The notes beneath the pieces are model-generated. The model was given only the letters and a program-made list of their open reading frames with translations, searched no databases and was not told the origin of the DNA. 33,164 nt of DNA from Candidatus Blautia stercoripullorum. GTDB taxonomy: Bacteria > Bacillota > Clostridia > Lachnospirales > Lachnospiraceae. How positions within the stretch are numbered: the stretch's first letter is position 1; every line of letters starts with the position of its first letter. Below, one piece after another: positions 1 to 6,088 of the stretch. Location of the stretch: positions 1 through 33,164 of the forward strand of contig DWUX01000252.1 of NCBI GenBank assembly GCA_019120545.1, written 5' to 3'. Made by a program: the position numbers and the translations under genes.

Positions 1-66
1 AAGGCCGCCGTTTCTTATGCCCTCATACGGAATGACGACCACACGCTAAAGATCACGGCGGCTTGA
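1..66 (+). CDS. C-terminal 21 residues of an unidentified element gene (partial)
   Basis: Frame 1 is open from the window edge and reads KAAVSYALIRNDDHTLKITAA before TGA at 64-66. The next small ORF follows within 14 bases with a good ribosome binding site, which fits the tail of a real gene in an operon. The fragment is too short to assign to a family. Confidence 0.4.
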   Translation, partial: KAAVSYALIRNDDHTLKITAA

Positions 67-79
67 GGAGGGAGCCGCC

Positions 80-199
80 ATGAAGCAAGCAGTGTTTCGA
101 CAATTTACGACGGAATATGTACCGTCAAAAAAAGCACGTCCCCTGAACAGGGGAACAAGTGCAAAACACTATTTGAAAGAAAACATCAAAATACATTAG
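80..199 (+). CDS. 39-aa basic micro-protein of the mobile element, function unknown
   Basis: ATG at 80 is preceded by a strong AGGAGGGA site (67-74) at normal spacing, and the ORF stops at 199 just ahead of a perfect intrinsic terminator. The product starts MKQAVFRQFTTEY and is rich in Lys and Arg. I do not recognise it. Inside the ORF, CCCCT-GAAC-AGGGG can form a small hairpin. Its position, as the last cistron before a terminator, supports it being translated; an alternative is a leader peptide. Confidence 0.45.
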   Translation: MKQAVFRQFTTEYVPSKKARPLNRGTSAKHYLKENIKIH

Positions 200-201
200 A
201 T

Positions 202-238
202 AGCGTCTGGCTGATAGTTGAACAGCCAGACGCTTTTT
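202..238 (+). terminator. Rho-independent terminator
   Basis: A perfect 12-bp stem, AGCGTCTGGCTG (202-213) with CAGCCAGACGCT (223-234), 9-nt loop, followed directly by a run of T. It ends the transcript carrying the 39-aa ORF. Confidence 0.92.
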
Positions 239-265
239 ATTGCCTACTATGTGTTTCCGTCGGAT

Positions 266-325
266 GCCGTTCTCCTCCGTTTGTCTGCCAGCCCACGCAG
301 ACAAACGGCAGAAAGGAGAACAGGC
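266..325 (+). promoter_or_regulatory. Long hairpin that pairs with the ribosome binding site of the downstream sigma-like gene
   Basis: CCGTTTGTCTGC (277-288) pairs perfectly with GCAGACAAACGG (297-308). Outside this, TTCTCCT (270-276) pairs with AGGAGAA (314-320), which is the Shine-Dalgarno sequence of the gene starting at 328, with CAGAA (309-313) bulged. The pairing can extend through G269-C321 and, past one bulged A, GCC (266-268) with GGC (323-325). Folded, it would hide the ribosome binding site; regulation is inferred. Confidence 0.68.
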
Positions 326-327
326 TT

Positions 328-705
328 ATGGCCGAGAAAGATTGGGCTGCGATCCTCAAAGAGGAGGATCGTATCATTGCAAATTCTGACCGCCGGTTCC
401 GGTATCACTGCTACTCTCTGGAGAGTATGAGCGAGGAACTTACATACAGGGAACGGTCTATTCATATCCAGAATGATTTCATCGAGCAACTGCTGGAGGA
501 GGACTTTATTGATACCGTCCAAAATGAAAAGCTGGCCTATGGTTTGCGCCGTTTGACAGACCGGCAGCGGCACGCCATAGAACTGGCCTTTTGGGAGGGG
601 TATCAGTACAAGGAGATTGCAGTTATCCTTGACTGTTCCCCGGCGGCGGTCACGCTTCTGCTTCAGAGAGCTTTTCACCGGCTCCGCAGCTTTTTAGCTG
701 AATAA
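328..705 (+). CDS. Sigma-70 region 4-like regulator of the mobile element (Tn916 Orf7-like class)
   Basis: The 125-aa product has an N-terminal charged half and a C-terminal helix-turn-helix of sigma-70 region 4 type: LTDRQRHAIELAFWEGY, then YKEIAVILDCSPAAVTLLL, then QRAFHRLRSFL. Such short sigma-like proteins are common in conjugative elements and probably direct or modulate transcription of transfer or excision genes. There is no region 2, so it is not a complete sigma factor. ATG at 328 has AAAGGAG nine bases upstream, but that site is predicted to be sequestered in a long hairpin. A terminator-like stem follows the stop. A second, distinct paralog lies at 1037-1432. The family assignment is good; the target promoters are unknown. 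Confidence 0.85.
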   Translation: MAEKDWAAILKEEDRIIANSDRRFRYHCYSLESMSEELTYRERSIHIQNDFIEQLLEEDFIDTVQNEKLAYGLRRLTDRQRHAIELAFWEGYQYKEIAVILDCSPAAVTLLLQRAFHRLRSFLAE

Positions 706-711
706 GTGAAA

Positions 712-744
712 GCAAGGGCAGCATTCTTGTGATGCTGTCCTTGC
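712..744 (+). terminator. Terminator-like hairpin after the first sigma-like gene
   Basis: GCAAGGGCAGCAT (712-724) pairs with ATGCTGTCCTTGC (732-744), 13 positions with one G-T wobble, 7-nt loop. The following tract is only CTTTGCC, so termination may be partial. Confidence 0.6.
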
Positions 745-855
745 CTTTGCCTATTCTGCCTTAGTCAAAAAATCACTGTACCCTTTAATTTTATCGCCCT
801 GGGATCTCCGATGTATAGAGGGACAAGCCCTTAAAAAATATCGGAGGTGTTTAAT

Positions 856-1023
856 ATGGTAAAAACCATCAAAGTAATTCGGTTGGCCCCTGGTGAGGCG
901 GTTCTCATTCTGGCTGATTCCGACCCGGTTCCCCCGCCTGACGCTGCGGCCGTCCAGCCCTGCCCGTTTCTTGTTGATCCCCAGGATGATGATAAAATCA
1001 TCGCGCTGGTTCGTGTTGCATAA
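856..1023 (+). CDS. 55-aa small acidic protein of the mobile element, unknown function
   Basis: ATG at 856 follows TCGGAGGTG (841-849) at ideal spacing, and the ORF runs to TAA at 1021-1023, 13 bases before the next gene. The product begins MVKTIKVIRLAPGEAV, has a Pro/Ala-rich middle and a DPQDDDKIIALVRVA C-terminus. I do not recognise a function. It is very probably co-transcribed with the sigma-like gene that starts at 1037. The larger in-frame reading from 893 in another frame is not this gene. Confidence rests on the ribosome binding site and the operon position. Confidence 0.7.
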   Translation: MVKTIKVIRLAPGEAVLILADSDPVPPPDAAAVQPCPFLVDPQDDDKIIALVRVA

Positions 1024-1036
1024 GGGAGGGCGTTCA

Positions 1037-1432
1037 ATGTATCTTGTTAAAATCCTGAATGCCGATTACCGTCCCATTGATGTAGAGGTATCCCTTGAAA
1101 TCTACCGTGTTTATGAGGAAAGCCGGAAGCAAGAGGAACGGCAGCGGTATGAACGTCGGAAGCATATTGAAGGCAGGTCTTTCGATAATTGCTTGCTGTT
1201 CGATCTGGCTACGGAGCCGTTAGAAGAAACTTTTGAACGGCTGGAAACCTTGCAGGAAATTGGCCGCGTTTTGGAGCAGCTTCCTCCGCTACAACGGTGG
1301 CGCTTTATTCTCCATTTTTTCTACGGCTACTCCTACTCGGAGATAGCGAAAATGCAAGATTGCAATAAATCAGCAGTCATGCGATCCGTGCAGTCAGCTT
1401 TGAAAAAAGTCCGAAAAAATATTGCCGCGTAA
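1037..1432 (+). CDS. Second sigma-70 region 4-like regulator of the mobile element
   Basis: The 131-aa product starts at ATG 1037 after AAGGGAGGG; an upstream in-frame extension to 893 overlaps the 55-aa gene and has no ribosome binding site. The N-terminal half is charged (RKQEERQRYERRKH). The C-terminal half is a region 4-like helix-turn-helix: LEQLPPLQRWRFILHFFYGY, then YSEIAKMQDCNKSAVMRS, then a basic end KKVRKN. Its architecture matches the gene at 328 but the sequence is clearly different, so they are divergent paralogs rather than a recent duplication. It probably acts as a DNA-binding regulator of element transfer or excision. A nested stem-loop element begins nine bases after the stop. 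Confidence 0.82.
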   Translation: MYLVKILNADYRPIDVEVSLEIYRVYEESRKQEERQRYERRKHIEGRSFDNCLLFDLATEPLEETFERLETLQEIGRVLEQLPPLQRWRFILHFFYGYSYSEIAKMQDCNKSAVMRSVQSALKKVRKNIAA

Positions 1433-1440
1433 CTATCAAC

Positions 1441-1523
1441 GATTGCCCGTTTTCCCTCCTATATAGTGAAAGGGATTTTAGAGAACCCTTTTGACTATGT
1501 ACCTTGAAAAACAGCGGGCAATC
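1441..1523 (+). other. Nested stem-loop element (possible structured RNA) after the sigma-like gene
   Basis: GATTGCCCG (1441-1449) pairs perfectly with CGGGCAATC (1515-1523), enclosing a second hairpin, AAAGGG (1469-1474) with CCCTTT (1486-1491). A long-range 9-bp closing stem around an inner hairpin is unlikely to be accidental. No T-run follows, so it is not a plain terminator. Confidence 0.55.
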
Positions 1524-1894
1524 CGTTCATATTCAGTATTCAAGTTTTTGAGTGCTGCGTCGAGCATCGCATAGCACAAACGCGATAACCCCCTGCGGAT
1601 GGTCAGAGCATCCGTCAACACGATAACATCAAAGGGGCCGAGCGGTTATTTGGTGGCTGATGACCAGCCTGTGGTGGGCTGGAAAGTGCCAGGACGCGCA
1701 GCACAAGGAACCGTGCCACTCACCGAAACTTACTGCGAATATGGTGCCAACCACCTATCGGCGGTATGCGGCGGCTTCAGCAGCCATCCGGCTGATCAAC
1801 CCTGAACTGGCTTGAATATTCCCTGTATCGGGGGTGTGCTGATGGGCAGTCCTGCTGCTCAGATAATACGATACAACCAAAGCAACCATAATGT
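1524..1894 (+). ncRNA. Non-coding, hairpin-rich leader region upstream of tnpW (candidate structured RNA)
   Basis: No ORF here has a credible ribosome binding site. Several local stems are visible: ATAACC (1585-1590) with GGTTAT (1644-1649) enclosing CGGATG (1596-1601) with CATCCG (1609-1614); CCAGCC (1664-1669) with GGCTGG (1677-1682); TCAGC (1777-1781) with GCTGA (1791-1795). Together with the terminator-like stem that follows, this suggests a structured leader transcript. I cannot match it to a named RNA family. Confidence 0.38.
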
Positions 1895-1933
1895 GGCCCG
1901 CGTCGGATCTCCCCGGCGCGGTGCCTTGTTTTG
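1895..1933 (+). terminator. GC-rich terminator/attenuator just ahead of tnpW
   Basis: CCGCGTCGG (1898-1906) pairs with CCGGCGCGG (1913-1921), extended by GGC (1895-1897) with GCC (1923-1925) around a bulged T, then TTGTTTTG. It sits only about 8 bases before the ribosome binding site of the next gene, which is the arrangement of an attenuator. Confidence 0.65.
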
Positions 1934-1955
1934 TCATAGAAGGAAGGTGAATAAG

Positions 1956-2123
1956 TTGGATGAAGAAAGAAAGGCAGATGTGGTAATGATCCAACGAGTC
2001 AAAGGAACCACCTTTGTCGTAAACTCCTTTTTCAATCAGTCTGGACAGGAAACCGCTACCGATAAAATGGCGCGGCTAATCGAACGGGAAGTAAATTCTC
2101 CCCAATCGTTCACGAAAATTTAA
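1956..2123 (+). CDS. tnpW: TnpW-like small transposon protein
   Basis: The 55-aa product contains VKGTTFVVNSFF followed by a segment ending DKMARLIEREV, the pattern I know from TnpW-family proteins, which accompany TnpX-type recombinases in clostridial elements. Its biochemical role is not established. The start is inferred: TTG at 1956 lies eight bases after AGGAAGG (1941-1947), while an alternative GTG at 1947 overlaps that site. The reading frame stays open back to 1812, but that part overlaps the hairpin region and has no ribosome binding site. A GC-rich terminator-like stem directly upstream may control its expression. Confidence 0.75.
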   Translation: MDEERKADVVMIQRVKGTTFVVNSFFNQSGQETATDKMARLIEREVNSPQSFTKI

Positions 2124-2216
2124 CACTTTAATGTGATAAACTGCTTTCGCAGACGGCAAAGGTGCGGTATAATAGAAATAGAACCCAAAGCCCTTTAGTT
2201 CGTCGGATTGGAGGTT

Positions 2217-2372
2217 ATGATGTTACAGACGAACCAAAAGGACAAGAAAAAAACTGAATATATCGCGCTTTATTGCCGTGTGGCAACAATAAACCAGGTT
2301 TCTCTCATTCACGAGCAGCAAGAAAGGGCAAACATTCTTGCTGCACTCCTGAAAGGGGGTGCGGTAGAATGA
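2217..2372 (+). CDS. 51-aa recombinase-like mini-protein, translationally coupled to the serine recombinase
   Basis: ATG ATG at 2217/2220 follows GGAGGTT and opens a short ORF whose stop TGA overlaps the recombinase start (ATGA at 2369-2372). The product contains EYIALYCRVAT, which mimics the first strand of the recombinase catalytic domain (ALYCRLSVDD), but the residue matching the catalytic serine is alanine. After about 50 residues it ends, so it cannot be a working recombinase. Possible roles are a coupling leader that sets recombinase translation, a subunit-interaction peptide, or the relic of a second recombinase. The ORF and overlap are visible in the sequence; the function is inferred. 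Confidence 0.65.
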   Translation: MMLQTNQKDKKKTEYIALYCRVATINQVSLIHEQQERANILAALLKGGAVE

Positions 2373-4042
2373 TTCCAAACATCAACGATATGCTTTCCTG
2401 CCGGAATACGCTCAGCTTGGATGCGCTGACCGCACTGTACTGCCGATTGTCTGTGGATGATGCCAACGACGGGGACAGCAATAGTATCCAGCACCAGAAA
2501 GAGATGTTGGAGCGGTACTGCAAAGAAAACGGCTATACCAATTATCGCTTCTATGTGGATGACGGTTATTCTGGTACAAACTTCGAGCGACCTGACTTCA
2601 AGAGGATGATTGCCGATGTAGAGGCCGGAACAGTAAAGCGGGTCATCATCAAGGATATGTCCCGTTTTGGCCGTGACTATTTGCAGGTCGGAATGTTCAC
2701 TGAAGTTCTCTTTGCACAGTACGATATTCACTTTATTGCTATCTCCAACAACGTGGACTCCCAAAAGGGGGAAAATGACTTAACCCCGTTTGTTAATCTG
2801 TTCAACGAGTGGTACGCGAGAGATTGTTCCCGCAAGCAACGAGCTGTGGCCCGGATGAAAGGAATGTCTGGTAAGCGTATCAGCACTCATCCTCCCTATG
2901 GTTATATCAAGGGGAAAGATGGTATGCTTGTGCCGGATGAAGATACAGCCTGGGTGGTCAAGTTGATTTTCGACTTATGTATTCAGGGGCTTGGCCCGGT
3001 ACAGATTGCAAACGAACTGACCCGCAGAAACATCCCTACGCCCGGCACATTGGCATATCGGCGCACAGGAAGCACTCACAATTACTACCCTGATGCGGAA
3101 TGTGCATGGTCGGATAGCACCATTGAAAATATCCTTTCTTACAAAGAGTACCTGGGCCATACCGTCAATTTTAAGACCTACTCTAAATCCTACAAGTTGA
3201 AAAAGCGGATGGTAACTCCGGAAGATCAGCAAATGGTTTTTGAGAACACCCATGAGGCTTTGGTTAGTCCGGAGGATTGGGAAACAGTGCAGCGTATCCG
3301 GGAACGTCGGCGCAGACCCAAAAAGCAAGACACACCTGCTCTCTTTTCCGGTATGCTGTTCTGTGCAGACTGCGGTTCTCCGCTGCGGGCACATCGAGGC
3401 CAAACCGTCAGCAAGGGACAGGAATGCTACTGCTGTGGCAAGTACCGTGACCGAACAAAAAGCTGCACCATGCACTATATTCGCGCTGTGACTCTTGAAA
3501 AGCTGATACTGGACAATTTGAAACAGGTGGTACAGTTGGCACAAGAGGATGAGCAGGAATTTGTTCGGCGGTTGACCAGCCGTTCCATTCAGGAGCAGAA
3601 GGTTCAGGTACAGTCACTGCAAAAGGAACTGGCGCAAAAAGAACACAGGGCCAACGATCTGGATAACATCATCAAGCGGCTGTATGAGGACTCCATAACT
3701 GGAAAGCTGTCCGATGAACGGTTCAGGATACTCTCTGCCGATTACGAGCAGGAACAGCAAACCCTTCGGGGTGAGATTCAGGATATTCAAGCCCAACTCG
3801 CAGAGATAGACAGCAAAACCGTCAACATTGACAGCTTCCTCAAGGTAGCAAAAAAGTACACCGCTTTTGATGAACTTACCCCCGGAATGCTCCATGACCT
3901 GATTGAGAAAATTGTGATCCATGAGGGGGATAAAAGCAGCGGCCATCGGCAGCAGCGCATTGACATTTATTATACCTTTATTGGTGAAGCTGGTGCATCC
4001 CAGGTGATTGCACAGCGCAAGCTAAAAGGAAAAGTAGCGTAA
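2369..4042 (+). CDS. Large serine recombinase (TnpX/TndX type) of the integrative element
   Basis: The 557-aa enzyme catalyses excision and integration of the element. The start at 2369 is preferred over an upstream in-frame reading from 2273, because GAAAGGGGG precedes it and the coding upstream belongs to a mini-ORF in another frame. Domains in order: resolvase catalytic domain (about 20-170) with ALYCRLS, nucleophile Ser28, and KDMSRFGRDY; recombinase DNA-binding domain (about 185-300, GKRISTHPPYGY); zinc ribbon (CADCG plus a second Cys pair, CYCCG, and a later CTMHY); a long coiled coil (about 400-490); and a C-terminal segment ending IDIYYTFIGE as in TnpX-like proteins. Length is normal for the class and no lesion is seen, so it should be active. 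It is the last gene of the element. Confidence 0.94.
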   Translation: MIPNINDMLSCRNTLSLDALTALYCRLSVDDANDGDSNSIQHQKEMLERYCKENGYTNYRFYVDDGYSGTNFERPDFKRMIADVEAGTVKRVIIKDMSRFGRDYLQVGMFTEVLFAQYDIHFIAISNNVDSQKGENDLTPFVNLFNEWYARDCSRKQRAVARMKGMSGKRISTHPPYGYIKGKDGMLVPDEDTAWVVKLIFDLCIQGLGPVQIANELTRRNIPTPGTLAYRRTGSTHNYYPDAECAWSDSTIENILSYKEYLGHTVNFKTYSKSYKLKKRMVTPEDQQMVFENTHEALVSPEDWETVQRIRERRRRPKKQDTPALFSGMLFCADCGSPLRAHRGQTVSKGQECYCCGKYRDRTKSCTMHYIRAVTLEKLILDNLKQVVQLAQEDEQEFVRRLTSRSIQEQKVQVQSLQKELAQKEHRANDLDNIIKRLYEDSITGKLSDERFRILSADYEQEQQTLRGEIQDIQAQLAEIDSKTVNIDSFLKVAKKYTAFDELTPGMLHDLIEKIVIHEGDKSSGHRQQRIDIYYTFIGEAGASQVIAQRKLKGKVA

Positions 4043-4067
4043 CATACTTTCGTACATTACGCTACTT
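4032..4067 (+). terminator. Hairpin overlapping the recombinase stop codon
   Basis: AAGTAGCGTAA (4032-4042, containing the stop) pairs perfectly with TTACGCTACTT (4057-4067), 14-nt loop, followed by ATCCTTAATT. It may terminate recombinase transcription and protect the element from read-through in either direction; the T-tract is weak. Confidence 0.6.
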
Positions 4068-4260
4068 ATCCTTAATTCAAAAAAGTTTCCTTAAGCGTCC
4101 TCGCCTTTGGCCAGAGCGCCTTTGCTTTTATGTCTTGTAGTTTACTCTTAACAGATTTGTTTTATCAATAAAATTTTTACATTTTCCTGTTCTTTGTTAA
4201 TTATCCCTATTTTTTAGTTTTATTTCATAGAGTTTTCTCTATTTTGCCAGCTCCTGTTAT
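4068..4260. other. AT-rich gap holding the element/chromosome junction
   Basis: No gene is visible. Composition becomes very AT-rich from about 4140. The attachment site of the element should lie here, but its exact position needs the other end or an empty-site sequence. Confidence 0.5.
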
Positions 4261-5235
4261 TCAGATCAATATACGGATTTCCCCGGCCGCCAGTTTTTCC
4301 CTGCTCCCATCTTCATATTCCACTTCCAGCCGGCAGTCCTGATCTATATCTACAGCTTTGGCCTTTCTGGAGCCTTCCGGGAGCAGCACCTGGATATCTT
4401 TTCCAAGTACCAGACTTCGATCTCTGTATTCCCGGGCATGATCCTGTTCTGTCTTTCCTCTGTAAAGCTCCATAAAAGCGTTTAAAAATCCTGCTGCCAG
4501 CCGGTTTTTCCCGTCGCTTTTTTTCTCCTGAAAAACTGCTCCCGCCGTTTCTTCCAGTTCCCGGGGAAATCCGCCCCGGGGAGGATAGACATTGATCCCG
4601 ACCCCCAGGATCACATATTCCAGGCTGCCTTTTTCCAGGCTGACAGCGCCTTCTGTAAGGATCCCGCAAACCTTCTTATCTTCTATATAAACATCATTTA
4701 CCCATTTGATCTGTGCTTTCTTCTGAGAAACCTTCTCTATCGCCCGGCAGGCGGCTACCGCCGCCATAGTTGTAAATTTCACAGCCACGGCAGGAGAACA
4801 GTTTTCAGGTCTCAAAAGGAGGCTCATGTAAATCCCTGTATCGGCAGGAGAATAAAAGCTTCTGCCTGTCCTTCCCCTTCCTCCGGTCTGCTCTCCGGCC
4901 AGAACCGTAAAACCCTCTTTCTGTCCCTTCAGGGCCTTTTCCCTCAGATAGTCGTTGGTAGATCCCACGGCAGGCAAAATTTCCATCTCTATGGAGGCAC
5001 AGACAGGCTCCAGATATTTTTCCACTCCCTGAGAGGAGAGAATGTCTGTATCTGCCGAAAGACAATATCCTTTGTTTGGGACCGCGTCGATCTCATAGCC
5101 GTCTTTGCGGAGGCTGTTTACTGCCTTCCACACTGCAGTCCTGGAAACAGAAAGCCTGGCGGCCAGCTCTTCTCCGGAAAAATAGGCCCCCTTATTCTTT
5201 TCAAAAAAATCCAGAAGCTTTTCTCTGGTCCTCAT
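4261..5235 (-). CDS. birA: Bifunctional biotin ligase / biotin operon repressor
   Basis: The 324-aa protein attaches biotin to the acceptor lysine of carboxylase subunits through biotinyl-AMP, and its N-terminal domain represses biotin genes. Visible are an N-terminal winged helix-turn-helix (about 1-60, LAARLSVSRTAVWKAVNSL), the biotinyl-AMP loop GGRGRTGRSF, the catalytic-core motif KWVNDVYIEDKKVCGIL and the C-terminal SH3-like end (about 275-324). Length and domain order are those of the two-domain BirA class. ATG at 5235 follows GGGGGAAGG. It is the first chromosomal gene beside the mobile element and ends about 220 bases from the recombinase stop; it is intact, so the element did not disrupt it. 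Confidence 0.96.
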   Translation of the reverse strand: MRTREKLLDFFEKNKGAYFSGEELAARLSVSRTAVWKAVNSLRKDGYEIDAVPNKGYCLSADTDILSSQGVEKYLEPVCASIEMEILPAVGSTNDYLREKALKGQKEGFTVLAGEQTGGRGRTGRSFYSPADTGIYMSLLLRPENCSPAVAVKFTTMAAVAACRAIEKVSQKKAQIKWVNDVYIEDKKVCGILTEGAVSLEKGSLEYVILGVGINVYPPRGGFPRELEETAGAVFQEKKSDGKNRLAAGFLNAFMELYRGKTEQDHAREYRDRSLVLGKDIQVLLPEGSRKAKAVDIDQDCRLEVEYEDGSREKLAAGEIRILI

Positions 5236-5308
5236 ATTCCTTCCCCCAATTATAATAAAATTATGGCCTGGCGGCCTTCTTGTTCATGCTGGTTAGCGTC
5301 TCTAAAGC

Positions 5309-5985
5309 TTAGTCCCATCGGACTGCTGGCAGTCCCAGGATCACCAGTACGGCTCCGGTCACACGGTTCAGAGTAATAGGCGCTGCTTTGTTTGCGAACC
5401 GGGCCGCGATCTCCGCCCAGATCAGGGTAAAGATGATGCAGAGTACCAGGCAGATTATGTCCGGCATCCCTCCGATAGTAAAATGGCTGACCGCTCCGGT
5501 AAATGCTGTAAAGGTCATAATGAAAACACTTGTTCCCACAGCAGTCTTCAGCTCATATCCTAAAACAGAAGTCAGGATCAGCAGCATCATCATGCCTCCG
5601 CCGGCTCCCACAAATCCGCAGATGAATCCGATCACAACGCCGCAGACAACAGACTGGATCACCCGGACTTTTCTGCTCACTCCATTCATGATCTCTTTGG
5701 TGGTCATTACAGGCTTTGCAATAAATTTCACCCCAGAAGAAAGGTCATGATCAAGCCGTTGCGGATATCCAGGTTTTTATTCTTCCCATAGGTATAAGCG
5801 CTGGCAGCGCTGGCAAGAACGTCGCTGGCAAGAGCAATCCCCACCGCCTGGTAGGCCGGCATCCCCAGGAAAGTGATCAGCATGGGACTGATCACAGCGG
5901 CGGCGCTCATTCCCGCAAAACCGGTGCCCAGTCCTGCTCCCATTCCTGCAATAAAACAGACAATGATCTTTAACAAAATTCTCAT
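5309..5985 (-). pseudogene. TauE/SafE-family anion permease, broken by a frameshift and probably an internal deletion
   Basis: Two abutting frames read one permease. The first (85 aa, from ATG 5985) holds the glycine-rich N-terminal repeat (GAGLGTGFAGMSAAAVISPM), the second (140 aa) the matching second repeat (FICGFVGAGGGMMMLLILTS). TauE proteins usually have 240-270 residues in one chain; here the sum is about 225. The first frame ends ...TFLLG-TGA where one more G in the run GGGG would read straight into VKFIAKPVMT, so a one-base loss in a G run is the likely cause. The jump from NGLI to MTFLLG looks short by about one transmembrane helix, which suggests a second lesion. TGA and a possible GTG start overlap (GTGA), so a coupled two-chain protein cannot be excluded. 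Confidence 0.75.
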
Positions 5986-6006
5986 CCCTTTTTCTTAATC
6001 GATAAA

Positions 6007-6039
6007 CGGGACTGCCGTACCATTTATACGACAGCCCCG
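6007..6039 (-). terminator. Imperfect terminator-like hairpin after the sugar-sensing operon
   Basis: CGGG-CTGCCGT (from 6007) pairs with ACGACAG-CCCG (to 6039) with two mismatches; on the - strand it is followed by TTTATC. It separates the sugar-binding gene at 6089 from the TauE remnant. Confidence 0.45.
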
Positions 6040-6088
6040 CAGAATATTATAACATAAGTGGATAAGCCAGGGAAACACCTATATTTAT

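Larger units (their letters stand above)
1..4140 (+). mobile_element. Right-hand part of an integrative/conjugative element (Tn4451/Tn1549-like recombination module)
   Basis: The stretch combines sigma-like regulators, a TnpW-like small gene and a terminal large serine recombinase, all on the + strand and with composition and gene style unlike the metabolic genes that follow. A recombinase as the last gene pointing out of the element is the usual layout at the end of TnpX/TndX-type elements. The left end and cargo are outside the window. The right boundary is uncertain: it lies between the recombinase stop at 4042 and the birA stop at 4261, and 4140 is only a guess from the shift to very AT-rich DNA. 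No target duplication or att core could be identified from one end alone. Confidence 0.72.

Noticed and set aside
893-1036. N-terminal extension of the second sigma-like gene
   Set aside because: It overlaps the 55-aa gene in another frame and lacks a ribosome binding site, while ATG 1037 has AAGGGAGGG.
1599-1805. 68-codon open frame on the + strand in the element
   Set aside because: No ribosome binding site and it runs through several stem-loops; the region reads better as a structured leader.
2273-2368. Longer N-terminus of the serine recombinase
   Set aside because: Not recombinase-like, no start signal, and the DNA is coding in another frame for the mini-ORF.
5249-5254. TATAAT on the - strand as birA promoter
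   Set aside because: It lies only about 14 bases from the start codon, so transcription would begin inside or after the ribosome binding site.
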